Positions 10,523 to 22,110 of a stretch of 64,000 bases of DNA are shown here, piece after piece. Numbering within the stretch: position 1 is the stretch's first letter; each line of letters begins with the position of its first letter. Source of the DNA: Heterohyrax brucei (taxonomy: Eukaryota > Chordata > Mammalia > Hyracoidea > Procaviidae); contig CM053143.1 of assembly GCA_028571685.1 (NCBI GenBank), positions 151,274,329 through 151,338,328 on the forward strand, given 5' to 3'. A program made the position numbers and the translations under genes. The notes beneath the pieces were generated by a model. That model did no database searches. It worked only from the letters and a program-made list of their open reading frames with translations, and had not been told where the DNA came from.

Positions 10523-10678
10523 AAACAAACTCATTGCCATCAAGCTGATTTTGACTCAGTGGCCCTACAAGAGAGAGTAGAACTGCCTCATAAGGCTTCT
10601 AAGGAGCTTCCAGTGGATTCACACTGCTGACCTTTTAGTTAGCAGCTGAGCACTCAACTGCTATGTCACCAATGTTTC
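10523..10678 (-). mobile_element. AfroSINE, short type, antisense
   Basis: Tail 'ctcattgccatcaagctgat', body 'agtagaactgcctcataagg', head 'gttagcagctgagcactc' to 'gtcaccaatgtttcc'. Confidence 0.86.
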
Positions 10679-10924
10679 CGATGTATTTGTTGAGAGATGT
10701 ATATCAAGGAAATGGCTGATGAGGTTGTAGAGGCTGGAATGTCCCAAGTCTTTAGGTCAGTTAAAAGGGTCCTTCTGACCCAGCCACTTGGGGCTAGTGA
10801 ACACAGAGAGGCAGGTCAGAGAATCGGGCTCTTGCTCACAGGCTGTGAAGTTTGAATGAATCCCAAGGTCAGCAGGCAAGACTGTGAGTAAGCTGCTAGC
10901 TCAAACCACCTAAACTGGAGGTCA
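10679..10924. other. Possible LTR-like relic
   Basis: Text such as 'tatatcaaggaaatggctgatg' and 'gaggctggaatgtcccaag' resembles a common mammalian LTR/MER-type repeat, but I cannot place it in a family. Confidence 0.3.
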
Positions 10925-11047
10925 CAGAATTTTTATTGGCTAATTTTTGGAAGTAGATTGCCAGGTCCTTCTTCCTAGTCTGTCTTCATCTAGAAGCTTT
11001 GCTGATGATACCTGTTGACCATGGGAGACCTTGCTAGTATTTGAAAT
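10925..11047 (-). mobile_element. RTE1 5'-region fragment, antisense
   Basis: 'ttattggctaatttttggaa', 'gattgccaggtccttcttcc' and 'gaccatgggagaccttgcta' followed by 'gtatttgaaatacccatg' is the reverse complement of the RTE 5' leader seen in sense at 59335-59600. It is one of only two 5'-end pieces of RTE in the window. Confidence 0.65.
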
Positions 11048-11334
11048 ACCCATGACACACCCTCCCAGAAACACAGAAACCACAGAAAAATTGACAGATG
11101 GTGTTTACATCTAGGAGAGAGTTTTCCCACTTATTGAGCTTCTTACTCTCTAAATCAACTCAACCCTTTAATCTGGGGAATGCCACTAGCTCCTTTCGTA
11201 TTTGTCTGTTTTTGAAACATTAACTGTTAGAAGGTCCTAGAGATCTGGGTCAGCCTCACATAAAGCATGAGACCACTGTAGGGTGTTGGGGAGGTACCAG
11301 CAATATTGACTACTGTTTTATATTAATAAGAATA

Positions 11335-11510
11335 CCAGTGGTAACCGCTTGTATGGTGCTTTACACTTCCCGCTTAGTCCTAATAGCAGCCCCAAGAGAT
11401 GAAACGGATTCAGCTAAGTGACTTGTCCAATATTAGGTAACTAGGAAATGGTAAACTTAGGGGTCTTTGGGTTCCAAATCTCAAGCACTCTCCACTACGT
11501 GAGCCTTTTG
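11335..11510 (-). mobile_element. MIR relic, antisense
   Basis: 'gcagccccaagagatgaaac', 'agctaagtgacttgtccaat' and 'ttccaaatctcaagcac' follow the order of the MIR core read antisense. Confidence 0.6.
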
Positions 11511-11584
11511 CAGACCTTTCAGATAGTCAAATAAAATATAAAGTAATCCATAGTTTTATGAGAAAAGAGTTATAGAATGAATGG

Positions 11585-11622
11585 TTTAGAAGGCTCATTG
11601 CTGTCAACTGATTCTGACTCGT
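11585..11622 (-). mobile_element. AfroSINE/RTE tail fragment, antisense
   Basis: 'attgctgtcaactgattctg' then 'actcgtaggg': only the 3' tail is present. Confidence 0.55.
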
Positions 11623-11698
11623 AGGGAAGCGGTTTATTACACTGATGGTGAAACTTTCTGTAAGTGGGGGTGGAAGAAGAAATACAACAAAATACAAA

Positions 11699-11862
11699 AC
11701 ACCAAACCCATTGCTGTTCAGTCGATTCTGGTTTATAGTGACACTGTCTCTAGGTGAGAGTAGAATTGCCCCATAGGGTTTCCAGTGACCAGTTGGTGGA
11801 GTTGAACATTCACCTGTCTTTTGGTTAGCAGCCAGACGCTTTATCACTGTGCTGCCAGGGCT
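11699..11862 (-). mobile_element. AfroSINE, short type, antisense
   Basis: Tail 'cattgctgttcagtcgattc', body 'gagtagaattgccccatagg', head 'ttttggttagcagccagacg' and 'gctgccagggctc'. Confidence 0.88.
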
Positions 11863-12129
11863 CGGAAGGGAAAACAGACCTCCTTAAAATCTTTTGTAAA
11901 ATAAAGCATAAAAAGTAAATGAAAATCCAGACTTACTTTCAGAAAGTGGACATTTGTATTAATCTTGATATATATTAAACACTTCAATTTAATCAACCAC
12001 TCTAGAAAACAACCATGTTTTGAAGAACCACTGAAAAATATTCCTTAATTAAAAGAATCAGTTTCTTTAAGTCGTAACCTTCTGCTGGTTGTGAAAAAAA
12101 TCTGGAACTTACTACTCTGTGTATATGTT

Positions 12130-12289
12130 GGAAACCCTGGGGGCACAGTGGTTAAATGCTATGACTGCTAACCAAAAGGTCAGTGGTTCAAATCCATGCT
12201 CTTTGGAAACTGTGTGGGGCGGTTGTACTCAGTTTTCAGTGTTGCTGTGAGTTGGAATCAACTTGATGGCAGTGAGTTTGGTTTGGTTT
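12130..12289 (+). mobile_element. AfroSINE, short type, with target duplication
   Basis: Head 'ggaaaccctgggggcacagt', 'gactgctaaccaaaaggtca', B-box 'gtggttcaaatcc', tail 'gttgctgtgagttggaatca'. Flanked by 'tgtgtatatgtt' (12118-12129) and 'tgtgtatgagtt' (12290-12301), a target duplication with two changes. Confidence 0.92.
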
Positions 12290-12894
12290 TGTGTATGAGT
12301 TAAAGCTAGTATGACATAGGATTTGAAATCCAGAGGCTGTGATCCCAGTTTTGGTTACTTGGAAGTTAGCATTTAATGGGAAATGACATTTTTTTTTTTT
12401 TCCTTTTTTCAGGCAGTCTATGAACTGGAGGGCTGATTTTTTTTTCTTTTTTGATGGAGTCATTTTTAAAGGAATTTATCATCACAAAAAATACTAGACA
12501 CTAATAGTGATTGTGCTTTCTAGTATGAACTGTTATGATAGAAGGAAAATTATGTGTCTTGGGACCTTTTCCAAACCAAAAGAGCCTTCTCTTGTGTTTT
12601 TTGTCAGTGTTTTGGAGATTAGTAATTCTGAACTACTAATTATAATTTGTGTTTGCATTTAAAATTGGTTGTAAATTAAGGGGTTGAGATTCTAATGTAA
12701 ATGTTTTATCCCAATATGGAGCCTTTTATAATGTCTTGCTTTGCAATTAGTTTTCCTTGTCCTCCATTCTCTGTCAGTGAAACATTGGAGTGTTTATAAT
12801 TGAAATGGATTTTAATGCAAAGCCATGTAACTAACACACTTGTGTGTTATTTACAATGCAATAGCCTACTTCTTTGCCTTTGAATTATACTGTT
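12290..12894. other. Non-coding stretch, nothing recognised
   Basis: AT-rich, two short T runs, no gene. Confidence 0.5.
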
Positions 12895-13255
12895 GGAGAA
12901 GAACATGGAGTACATCTTGGCCTGCTTAAAGAACAAACAAATCTGTTCTGGAGTAAGTACAACCAGAGTGCTCCTTGGAAGCAACAATAGCGAGACTGCA
13001 TCTTACATACCTTGGACATGTTGTCAGGAAGGATCAGTCCCTGGAGAAGGATATCGTGTTTGGTAGAGTGGAGGGTCAGGGAAAAGAGGAAGACCTTCAT
13101 CAGAGTGGATTGACTCAGTCGCGGCAACAATGGGTTTAAGCATAAAAGCACTTGTGGGCATAGCGCCGGACCAGACAGTGTTTCATTTCACTGTGCCCAG
13201 GGTTGCTATGAGTCAGAACTGACTTGTTGGCTCCTGACAGTGAGAGCAACAACAG
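12895..13255 (+). mobile_element. RTE1-type LINE 3' end, sense
   Basis: 'acaaacaaatctgttctgga', 'acaaccagagtgctccttgg', 'cttacataccttggacatgt', 'cagtccctggagaaggatat', then the shared tail and the terminal 'gcaacaacag'. Encodes the end of the RTE C-terminal domain; severely 5'-truncated. Confidence 0.88.
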
Positions 13256-14385
13256 CATACTTATTTGAGGTGGTCTCAGAATTTTCAAGCTTGAATTTTT
13301 TTGTGTGTGTGTTTAAATCATAGAATTAAGATAGAAAATGCACTTTTATCATAGATTCATATATCCACAGTATGGATGATCACAGGAAAACCAAAATATG
13401 ATTTATGAGTGTGTTTAAAAAGGTAGGTTGGGCCGATGTTCTCTGAGATCGGGTATACTTAGTTTATCATTTGAAAAGTGTATGTACTTTCAACATCTTC
13501 TATTCCTGTTACCCGTGGCCCCAGTTACTCTCTCCTTGATCATTCCCATTCGCCCCGTTGAGGGTGCCATCAACTGGACTATTGAAGTCCAAACTGGAAT
13601 CTCCAACTCTGAGCAGTGCATTTTGTTTACTGTGCTTCTCTTTTTGTTGTAAAGGTCTTATATTCCCTATCAAACATTGGTTAATGATTTACATTTCTTT
13701 ACAGACTAAGGAAAAAATCCCTTAGCAGATATTCAGTCTTTCATGGTGTGATGTCTGCCAGTTTTACCAGATGCTTTCCCCACAAAACCTTTTGCTTACT
13801 AGTACTACTGACCTTTTAAAATGAGCCAGAAACATTTTTACTGTGTTAATATTGCCCAAGTTGTGCTGTGTCAGATTGTCCTTTGCTCTGAATCAGCTAG
13901 ATCATCTTTTTCCAAGTTTAATTTAGGTCCCACCTCATTCTTGAAACTCTTTTCTATGCTTGTCAGGTACTGTAGATTAATAGCATCAGACTTACTTGAA
14001 TTAACGTTATGCAGTTTATCCCCCTCGTTGGATGGTGTCTCTTAGAGATAGAGATCGTGTCTTATTCACCTTTGTTTTCCATAGGTCTTGCCCTTTTTGA
14101 CATTCACTAGATATTTACTGAATTGCATAAAGAATTAAGTGGAATTTATTTTTTGAAACAAAGAGGGTGAGAGAATGCACATGGTCAAGCCCAGGCACAT
14201 TTCCTCTATGCAAGGTAGCATGCAGGGGATTGTGGGGAGACAAAAAGAAAGCTCAGCAAAATCCAGACAGTGGGAAACCTTACAGGACAATTGACCTGGT
14301 TTCTTCAATCAGTTGTTAAGAAGAACAAGAGACAGAGGGCATGAACAGGGATTTAGTGACTAAATGACACTTTAAATACAGAGGA
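13256..14385. other. Non-coding stretch with an L2-like patch
   Basis: No gene. 14040-14130 ('gagatcgtgtcttattcacc', 'actagatatttactgaattg') resembles the L2 3' end in sense orientation. Confidence 0.4.
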
Positions 14386-14588
14386 GTGAGTCCCTGGGTG
14401 GTACAGATGATTAATAAGCTCACCTGCTAAGCAAAAGATTGGAGATTTGAGTCTACCCAGTGGTGACTCAGAAGAAAGGACTGGTGATTTGTTCCTGAAA
14501 AACCAGCGACTGAAATCTTGCTGAGCGCAGTGCTATTAGGAAGAGAAAACTGACTTGCGGTGAGTTGAACTCAATGGCAACAGTTGCC
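14386..14588 (+). mobile_element. AfroSINE, long type
   Basis: 'gagtccctgggtggtacaga', 'cacctgctaagcaaaagatt', long module 'ggtgatttgttcctgaaaaa' and 'ccagcgactgaaatc', tail 'ggtgagttgaactcaatggc'. Confidence 0.88.
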
Positions 14589-14842
14589 ATGTATGTACTT
14601 TCACTCAGACATTGTAACAACAATGACAACAAAAAGCAAACTTAAGACAGTTGGGGAAACTTGAACACTGACCAAATAATTGATGTTAAGAAATAATCAT
14701 AAATTGCTGGAAGTATGATAATGTTAATATGATTATGCCTTTATTTTAAAGAGATGCTTAAATATTTGCAAATATGGAGAGATTCTTGAAATGTTTGCAG
14801 ATAAAAGGATAAGATGTCTGGGATTTAAAACCCAAAGATACC

Positions 14843-14980
14843 AAAGGTACTGCTGTTGAATGGATTCTACAGGATAGGGTAGAACTGCCCACGTAGAGTT
14901 TCCAAGGAGTGTCTGGCAGATTCCAACTACAGACCTTTGTTTGGCAGCCATAGCACTTGACCACTATGCCACCAGGGTTC
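14843..14980 (-). mobile_element. AfroSINE, short type, antisense
   Basis: 'aggtactgctgttgaatgga', 'gtagaactgcccacgtagag', 'gacctttgtttggcagccat', ends 'atgccaccagggttcc'. Confidence 0.88.
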
Positions 14981-15145
14981 CTTCCTTTGGAATAACCCAG
15001 GGAGGGGTTAGTGGGAAGACATGGAAATAAAACAAGATCAGCCATGAGTTGATCATTATTGAATCTGAATGCCGGGTATATGGAATCTATTGTAGCATTC
15101 CTTCTACTTTTGTATGTGTGGCAAAAGTTTCTATAATGAGTGATA

Positions 15146-15176
15146 AAAAAAAAAAGAAAAAGAAAAAAAAAAAAGA
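15146..15176 (+). repeat. A-rich tract
   Basis: A runs broken by single G bases, a typical decayed poly(A) tail; no clear parent element upstream. Confidence 0.6.
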
Positions 15177-15199
15177 ATATAGATCTTATTTATAAAGAA

Positions 15200-15335
15200 A
15201 TGAAAGTACATTAAATGGGAATCAGGAGGTTTAGATGCTAGCCCTGGCTCTCTATTGAATTACCTATATGTCTCTGAGCTGCTCATTTGGCATTTCTGGG
15301 CCTCACGAGATCCCTTCTCAATACATAAGGGGCCT
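15200..15335 (+). mobile_element. MIR relic, sense
   Basis: 'tcaggaggtttagatgctag', 'ccctggctctctattgaatt', 'ctctgagctgctcatttggc' and 'tttctgggcctca' follow the MIR core in order. Confidence 0.55.
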
Positions 15336-15539
15336 AACTGGGAAGGTTCTTGATCATCAGTGGTTGCCTGGAGAGCTGACTTTGAGCGTGCGCTCAGAGA
15401 GAAAGATTCCAGAGACAAGGATTGGTGTCTGTGAGGGTTATGTATTTGCCAGACTCTAGTTACAAATGTGCTATTTGATTGCCCCCAGGGAACACAGCAG
15501 CACTCAGTAATGCAGGTTGTCACTTTGAGTTGGTATACC

Positions 15540-15712
15540 CAACCCAAAACCACTGCCATCAAGTTAGTTCTGATTTACAGGATAGAGTAGAGGGTGCCCC
15601 ATAGAGTTCCCTAGGCCATAATCCCTAAGGAAGCAGACTGTGACATCTTTTTTCCTTGGAGCCACTGGTGGGTGCAAACCTCTGAACTTTCAGTTAGCAG
15701 CTGAGCACTTAT
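15540..15712 (-). mobile_element. AfroSINE, long type, antisense
   Basis: Tail 'ccactgccatcaagttagtt', body 'ggtgccccatagagttccct', long module 'ggaagcagactgtgacatct', head 'ctttcagttagcagctgagc'. Confidence 0.87.
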
Positions 15713-15883
15713 ATTATTATAGAATATAATATATGATAGTATACACACATACACACAATATAATTTCAGCCAAGGCAAAGAATGTCATATCGTAATTAGC
15801 TGGGTAGTCTTATCCCCAAAGTATGTGTATTGGTATGAAACTGAGGCTCTAGTGTGAACTGTCACCTGCAACAGTTTACCCAG

Positions 15884-16094
15884 GGAGTCTCTAGATAGTA
15901 CAGATAGTTAATGCACTTGGCTGCAAACCCAGAGATTGGAAGTTTGAATCCAACTAGAGTCGCCTGGAAGAAAGGCCTGGTGACCTACTTCCAAGAAAAT
16001 TAACTATTGAAAACCCTTTGGAGCATAGTTCTGCTGAGATGTATCCGGAGTCACCACAAGGTGGCATTAAGATTGACTCCAATCAACTGGTTTC
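15884..16094 (+). mobile_element. AfroSINE, long type
   Basis: 'gggagtctctagatagtaca', 'ttggctgcaaacccagagat', 'aggcctggtgacctacttcc', 'aaaaccctttggagcatagt', degraded tail with 'aagattgactccaatcaac'. Confidence 0.85.
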
Positions 16095-16097
16095 CTT

Positions 16098-16190
16098 CCT
16101 TAAAGGGTTGATGTGAGGACTAATGGAGCTAACACATGCGAAGTACTTTGAGCAGTGCCTTGGATAAAGTCACGGTTCAGCAAAGGGTAG
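16098..16190 (+). mobile_element. MIR 3' relic, sense
   Basis: 'agggttgatgtgaggactaa', 'agctaacacatgcgaagtac' and 'tttgagcagtgccttgg' match the MIR 3' half. Confidence 0.6.
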
Positions 16191-17219
16191 ATAGCATTTA
16201 TCTTGGCTCCATTAGTTTTGTTTACATTTTGAATTTCCAATACTTGTAGGCTTGTTGAGGTTTAAACATATTTGTGGTCCTCGGTTTCTTTCTCCTTTCT
16301 TGAGGCTGGAAACACACTGGAGGATTGTCCTCAGTCCATGGAGGTGGTAGCCTGGATAGAGAGTTAGTGATCAAAACTTCGGACTCTTAGACACCGTCTT
16401 GTCCCGCCCTTTGGTTGGCTGCTGAGCATCTAAGTCACTGCAGGGGACACAGCCAGGGGCCTAGTGGCAGTGCCACAACGCAAACCTGAGTCTCCTGACT
16501 GCTGGTTATTTTGGCTGCACTACTGAGCTTCCTGAAGTCTCCTTTGATGTCCTGAGAGTTGACTCGAGTGCACTATGGAGAGAAAAATTCTGTTTGTCTA
16601 GTTCAGCTAATATTTGAAAAATCCTCTGCTGAGAAGGAATGTCTGGGAGTTCTCAGGCGTTTGCAGGGAGGGGAAATGGGAAGAAGTGACTAACCGCTCA
16701 AGCAGCAGGGCTTCATCATTTTGTCTCAAGGGCCTGGTGATCTCAGGCACTGGTCCTCCAGGTCCGGGCCAGCAGCACCTGTGTGGCCTGCTGTGCCCAG
16801 GGCCACAGTGCCTGAGTCACCTCCTGTCCTCTGTGCTTTTACTCTTGGCATTTCCCCCTAGTATTGTTTCGGCGGCACTGATGGAGCAGCATCCTGCGTT
16901 TGAGTTACTCATTTTTTGCCCGTAAGTCTGCTGTTTTCCTTCTTCGTGTTATTTGTGATTGCCTTCGTTTTCTTTGGAGGCTTCTATTTATTTCCTGCTC
17001 ATTAAGCTGGAAATAGGCTTACAAGCCTCTCTTATTTATTCCAGGGATGCAACTCCAGTGTACGGATGATCCATATCCCTTTGCTTTTTCTGCAGCTTGG
17101 AGGCCACTTCACAGCTCTCTGGAATTACAGGAAAAGGAAGAAAGCAGTATCTCCTGAGGTTTGATAGATGACACAGTGATTTTATTGACAAGCTAACATA
17201 CTGGGCTTGTGAGTTGAAA
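16191..17219. other. Non-coding stretch, locally GC-rich
   Basis: 16600-16930 is richer in G and C than its surroundings and carries a 103-codon plus-strand open frame (16614-16925). The peptide resembles no family I know and has no flanking splice logic, so I do not call it a gene. Confidence 0.4.
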
Positions 17220-17345
17220 AGTCTAATCCTGCGTTTGAATATTCATTCACAAACTCTATTTGGGCAAGTTTTTCAATTTTTTTTTTAATTTCAGTTTTCT
17301 TATGTGAGATATGGGGATGATAATGCCCATCTCTCTGGGGTTGTT
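17220..17345 (+). mobile_element. MIR relic, sense
   Basis: 'tttgggcaagtttttcaatt', 'tcagttttcttatgtgagat' and 'ggggatgataatgcccatct' are the MIR core and 3' region. Confidence 0.6.
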
Positions 17346-17696
17346 CTGACTTTTTTTTTAATTGGGATGAAGCTACTCACCAAGAAAACATCGACCAGTT
17401 CAGCATTTCCTGTGTATATAATTCAGTGACATGGGTTATATGACCCTGTCCCTATTTTTTCCTAATCATTCACACCATTAACATAAACTCAGTACCCCCC
17501 AAGTAACCCCCTCCCTTTGCCCCTTCCCTCTTATCCCTGGTAAACCACTGAAAAGCTTTGATTTCTGTACATTTGCCTGTTTCGTGTAAGTGAGGCCATA
17601 CAACATTTGTCCTTTTGTGACAGATTTACTTCACTTTACATAGTGTTTTCAAGGTTTATCTGTGTTGTAGTTCCTATCAGGACTTCATTTCTCTTA
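17346..17696 (-). mobile_element. L1 3' UTR/ORF2 end, old, antisense
   Basis: 'tttaattgggatgaagctac', 'taacataaactcagtacccc', 'ccctggtaaaccactgaaaa' and 'gcctgtttcgtgtaagtgag' follow the mammalian L1M 3' end read antisense, up to 'ggacttcatttct'. An AfroSINE interrupts it at 17697 and a short remnant ('gctgtggaataccccattgtg' region) resumes at about 17921. Confidence 0.7.
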
Positions 17697-17920
17697 AACA
17701 AAACCAAACCAAACAAAAAAGTAAAACCTGTTGCTGTAGAGTCCATTTGGACTCTTAGGGAACCCCAGATGACAGAGTAGAACCAAGCTCCATGGACTTT
17801 CCCAGGCTGTGATCTTTACCGAAGTAGCTGGCCCAGTATTTCTCCCATAGGGTGGCTGGGTGTGTGTGAACTGCTGGTCTTTAGATGAGTGCAGAGCTGT
17901 TTGCACCCCCAGGGTTTAGG
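17697..17920 (-). mobile_element. AfroSINE, long type, antisense, inside an L1
   Basis: A-rich left edge, tail 'aacctgttgctgtagagtcc', body 'gatgacagagtagaaccaag', long module 'gaagtagctggcccagta', head region 'ctgctggtctttagatgagt'. Confidence 0.85.
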
Positions 17921-18284
17921 CTGTGGAATACCCCATTGTGTTTAGAGGTGATGTAGCCTTGCCACTGAAGACTTTCCTTAAATCTTCCTACTTTTTCTTT
18001 GGATATTGCATCTGACCTGAGTTTCACAGTAAAGTAACTCTTTTTTGAGGTAGATCGAGTCACTTTCTTCATCTGGCTCTCTGTATCTCTCTGGTCATCT
18101 ATTCCATTCTCTTCCTTTTGCCTTAGTACTATTTAAAGTGATTTAAGGCTAATGTGTTTTTGTTGTACCAATACATTTCTGTTGAGTTCAAGACTTGTCT
18201 TAGGTCTGTCACATTCAGGAGTCACAGAGTGAGTGGATGACTTCCTTCTCCATTTAATTTTGCTCTGTTCCTGGGTTGAAAGAT
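17921..18284. other. Non-coding stretch
   Basis: The first 30 bp are L1 remainder; the rest holds no gene or nameable repeat. Confidence 0.45.
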
Positions 18285-18487
18285 CCCTGTTGGAGAATGC
18301 TTAAGTACTCAACTGCTGACCTAAAGGCTGGTAGTTGGCACTTTCCTGGTGGCTTTGTAGGGGAAAGACCTTGTGGTCTGCTCCCCAGAAGATATACAGT
18401 CTAGGGAACTCTGTGGGGGCAGTTCTCCTTTGTCACATAGGGTCACTGTGAGTTGAAAATCAACTCCATGATGCCTAATAACAGCAT
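18285..18487 (+). mobile_element. AfroSINE, long type (second module variant)
   Basis: 'tcaactgctgacctaaaggc', 'aaagaccttgtggtctgctc', 'cagtctagggaactctgtgg', tail 'gtcactgtgagttgaaaatc'. Confidence 0.83.
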
Positions 18488-19546
18488 TATTCCTGGTTCA
18501 GTACAACCTGAGGAGAAAACTTGGGGATGGGGTGGGGGAGCCCAGCTGATAGACCTGGAAGCAGTGAGCAGAAACACACACAAATGGGGTGGGACCTCTC
18601 TGCAACTCACCTTCCTCACTGTGTGGTAGCCACGCCAGGAGGTGATCTTGAGGAAGGGGTTTATGCTGTGTATAAAGGGCCCGACATATCATACACAGAC
18701 CTTGTCAGTGTGAGTCCAGTTTCTGATTTCACATGTTATTCAAATGTGTGGAATGGAAGTCCTGCTAAAGGAATTTCAGGCAGCAGCGAATAGATTACAG
18801 AGGTATTTTTGTGGGCTCTGGTAGTCCCTTTTACGTACCCTGGAGCTATCCTCCACTGCCAGGAAAGGCTGTTCTTACAGTGTTGGGGCTTGCTGTCAGC
18901 CAGCGTTTCTCACCTGCAGGTGGGCGTTAGAACAGCCTCTGTGCAACCTACTCCAAACGATTGTTAGAGCTGTGGAATTTTGGTAAGAGTCAGTCCCTTC
19001 TTTCTCTACTGACACCGTAGTTCCTCCTCTCTTATGCCTTGATATATCCTCCCCAGGTTGAGATCTCGAGAATATTCAAATATCACAGCTGTTAGGTGTG
19101 CTGTATTAGAAGGTTGGTGGTGGGGGAGGGAGAAAATTTCCAAACCTCATTTCACGAATTTGTTCTTTCTACTCTCCTGCCGTTAAAGTGTCAGGGATTA
19201 GCTTGCTCCAGGGGTGAAAAATTGGGTTCGTTTCTTTGACTCCATTCACTGTGTAGCTAACATAACATGCTAAGTACTCTTGGAGGGTGGATGGTCCTTT
19301 GAGAAAACCTGAGGAGAATGGCTTAGTTGGCAGAGGGTAGAACATGACTCCCAAGGGTCTGTGTGCAGGCTGCTTTAACGAGCCTGGTGTTAGATGGTTA
19401 TCTGAGGAAGGCTTTCTTGCTGCAGTTCTTTGCAACCCAGGTAAGTGTATAAAAGTGTCTAGGCAATACTTGCTTTTGACTGACTGACCTGCCCAAACCA
19501 GAAAATTGTTGAGCCCTCAGGCAAATGTTCATGTTAGTTGTGACGC
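18488..19546. other. Non-coding stretch, nothing recognised
   Basis: No gene or nameable repeat; a few G-rich patches near 18525 and 19120. Confidence 0.45.
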
Positions 19547-19676
19547 AGTCAGTTCCCTCTCACCACCTGTGTGTGCAGAGTAGAACTGCCCCAGAGGGCT
19601 GTCACAGCTGTGACCTTCTGAAAGCCAATGGCAGGCCTTACTTTTGAGGTGCCTCTGGGTGAGTTGGGACCACCAA
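19547..19676 (-). mobile_element. AfroSINE long type, partial, antisense
   Basis: 'gcagagtagaactgccccag', 'ggcaggccttacttttgagg' and 'tgcctctgggtgagttggga'; head missing, tail degraded. Confidence 0.65.
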
Positions 19677-19733
19677 TGATTACGACTGTAGTTTTGCGCA
19701 AATGATGTGTATGCTACATATTTTTTTTTTTTT

Positions 19734-19912
19734 GGAAATCCTGGTAGTGCGATGGCTAAAAGCTGCAGCTGCTAGCCAAAAGGTCAGCAGTTCACATCCA
19801 CCAGGCACTCATTGGAAACTCTGTGGGGCAGTTCTGCTTGTCCTGTAGTGTTTCTAATGAGTGCTATGAGTTGAAATTGACTAGACAGCAGTGGGGTTTA
19901 TTTTTTTGGTTT
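19734..19912 (+). mobile_element. AfroSINE, short type
   Basis: 'ggaaatcctggtagtgcgat', 'agctgctagccaaaaggtca', 'gcagttcacatccaccaggc', tail 'gctatgagttgaaattgact'. Confidence 0.9.
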
Positions 19913-20009
19913 GTATTTTTTTTGCCCACTGGGCAACCCCCTTGTTTGTTGTTTTCCTAAGCCTGCTGTGTGTGTATTTACATGGGCATGTTATTTGCAA
20001 AAAATATGG

Positions 20010-20058
20010 TAATCTTTTGGTTGATAATCCAGTGTTGAACCATTTGCACCACCCAGGC
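20010..20058 (-). mobile_element. AfroSINE head fragment, antisense
   Basis: 'ttttggttgataatccagtg' and 'accatttgcaccacccagg' are the head only. Confidence 0.6.
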
Positions 20059-20119
20059 CACATATTGTATGCTGGTAGTACTAAATTGTTGCTCCTCTGG
20101 CAGGTTGTGGTCCCTGCAT

Positions 20120-20245
20120 TATAGAAGAAGAAATGGAACTCTAAAAGGTCAAATGATGAGTCTCGACATCACACAGATCATAAGTGAGGCAGTCAGCATC
20201 TGAACCCGCTTCTCTCAGACTCCAGTGGTCATGTACTTTCAACAA
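20120..20245 (-). mobile_element. MIR relic, antisense
   Basis: 'ttatagaagaagaaatggaa', 'acatcacacagatcataagt', 'tgaacccgcttctctcagac' and 'tccagtggtcatgta' follow the antisense MIR core. Confidence 0.65.
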
Positions 20246-21728
20246 TACTTTATCTTCTCTTCTGCGGGAGAAAATTATGCACTCTGCTTCACTGCAGACA
20301 CTACTTTGCCAAATAAGTTCTTTTTTTTTTTCTTTCTTAGTATGAGGGTTTTCAATAAAATGGAATACAATAGATGTAAAATGAAACACTGGTAAATGTC
20401 CTGAAATGGAAAGAAATAAGTGAACAAGGTGGGATTGTGACTGATAGGAGCATAGTTGTTGCTAGTGGCACAGAGCACCCACTCTTCCTCTTGTGTTTTC
20501 TGGGACTTGGAGAATTTGATTTTGAACAGATCTGCCAGAGATTCTTTTTCTCTTTTATTAAAGGTGATGCATCACAGTATCTGGGCCGTGAAGTGGTGAT
20601 TTGCATTTTTAATTACATTTAATTCCTGACTTTCCAGTTTTTTCCCCTCAGTTAATTGTATCTCCTTCCCCTCCCCCCATTCTCCTTTTCTAGGAGAAGG
20701 TTTTACTTGCCAATATCATTTGGCTTAAGATGAATAATATATGTAATTTTAGAAGTTCAGATTTCCTTGAAAAAGGCTGAGAAGAGTTAATAAATCCATA
20801 TTCATCAATTTATGAACAACTAAAATATGTGATGAGCTTAGCAGCAAATGTTATAATAACACTTAGGGTTTCATTTCCAGTTTAGCCGTTATGGATGCCC
20901 CAAGGAAACAAACACAGGAGAAAACAAGATGAGATCACATTAATTATGATTTCATTTCTGTGGTTAAATAGATTTTTAGCTAGTGCTTGAGTTGCTTCTT
21001 AATTAAACAAACATTTCTTGAGGGCCTGAGATCTGCCAAACCGTGGACGTGCCTTTGACTTGATTTTACCTGTTCCTTGAGTAGTAACTCCATTGAGTTG
21101 GTTTCAAAAATTCTTAGGAGCAGCTCTCAGAAATAATTCATTAGGTCAAAGTTTAGAAATATTAGTCCATGAAAGCCCATGTTTTCACATGCTAGAAGGG
21201 TAACACCATGTCTGTCTATTGATGTAGGCTGCCTGTCTACTGTGTCTTTTGGATCCTATGTAACTCTTTTTCTTTCTTGACTAAGGAGAAATAATATTAA
21301 AATTTATTAATTTATTTTTTCATTTGAATTGATCAATGTTTCTTATCAAGTAATCCTTAGATGATCAGCATCCATCACTGAGGTGCTTGTTTAAAAGGCA
21401 CATGCTTATGTCCCAACCTAGAAGCTGATTTTGAGAATTGCTGGCATAGAGGTAATATGATGTGATCACTGTTTTAGTTTTCAAGTGTCAGCAGCATGTT
21501 CTGTTTATTTCTTTTGGAGGAACGGAAAGTAATGTTAACTTTTTTCTTGAGTTGGTTGCCCTGATTTAAAAATAAATAAATAATAATAAGAAAGAAACAT
21601 TTCTAAATATGAATCTTGGAGTTAGGTTTTAGAATTTGAGAAGCTTCCATTCAATTTTTATTGAAATGTGAGATAGTGTTTCAAGCTCTTAGATATGCTG
21701 AAATTATTAACAAAAGGTCAAATTATTT
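20246..21728. other. Non-coding stretch with a MER5-like patch
   Basis: No gene. 21345-21460 ('tccatcactgaggtgcttgt', 'cctagaagctgattttgaga') weakly resembles a MER5-type hAT relic. Confidence 0.35.
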
Positions 21729-21741
21729 GATTGTATATCTT

Positions 21742-22110
21742 TTTTTATTGTGATTGAGGGAAAATTTACAATACAATTTACATTTGCATATCTGCCTGTC
21801 TGCAGCTCCTTCTGCTGTCCTTGCCTAGTGACTGCACATGTCATACCCTCTTAACAATCTCCTGTCCCCTCCTGTCCACCCTCTATGCTCCCCTCTATTA
21901 AGAGGCCAGTAGGACAGCATCCTATAGATGAATAGAACCATAGAATGCACACACGATATGGTCAGTCAGTGTCTCCAAGTCCATTCCTATCCGAAGAGTT
22001 GAGCTCAGTATTGATTTATACTCGGGCAGAATTGAGTCTAGGGGCCATGCTCCCAGGGGAACTCCCAGGCCTTCGGACCGTCGGTTGCGGTCTTTTAGAG
22101 GAGTTCTTAG
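21742..22110 (-). mobile_element. L1 3' UTR, truncated, with perfect target duplication
   Basis: T-rich left edge, then 'attgtgattgagggaaaatt', 'tgcctgtctgcagctccttc', 'ggccagtaggacagcatcct' and 'gggccatgctcccagggga', the antisense 3' UTR of the young L1 family also seen at 39000. A perfect 13-bp duplication 'gattgtatatctt' lies at 21729-21741 and 22111-22123. Only 369 bp long, no coding sequence. Confidence 0.93.

Noticed and set aside
16614-16925. 103-codon plus-strand open frame in a GC-richer patch
   Set aside because: No domain or family resemblance, no clear acceptor and donor around it, and a length that chance allows at this composition.
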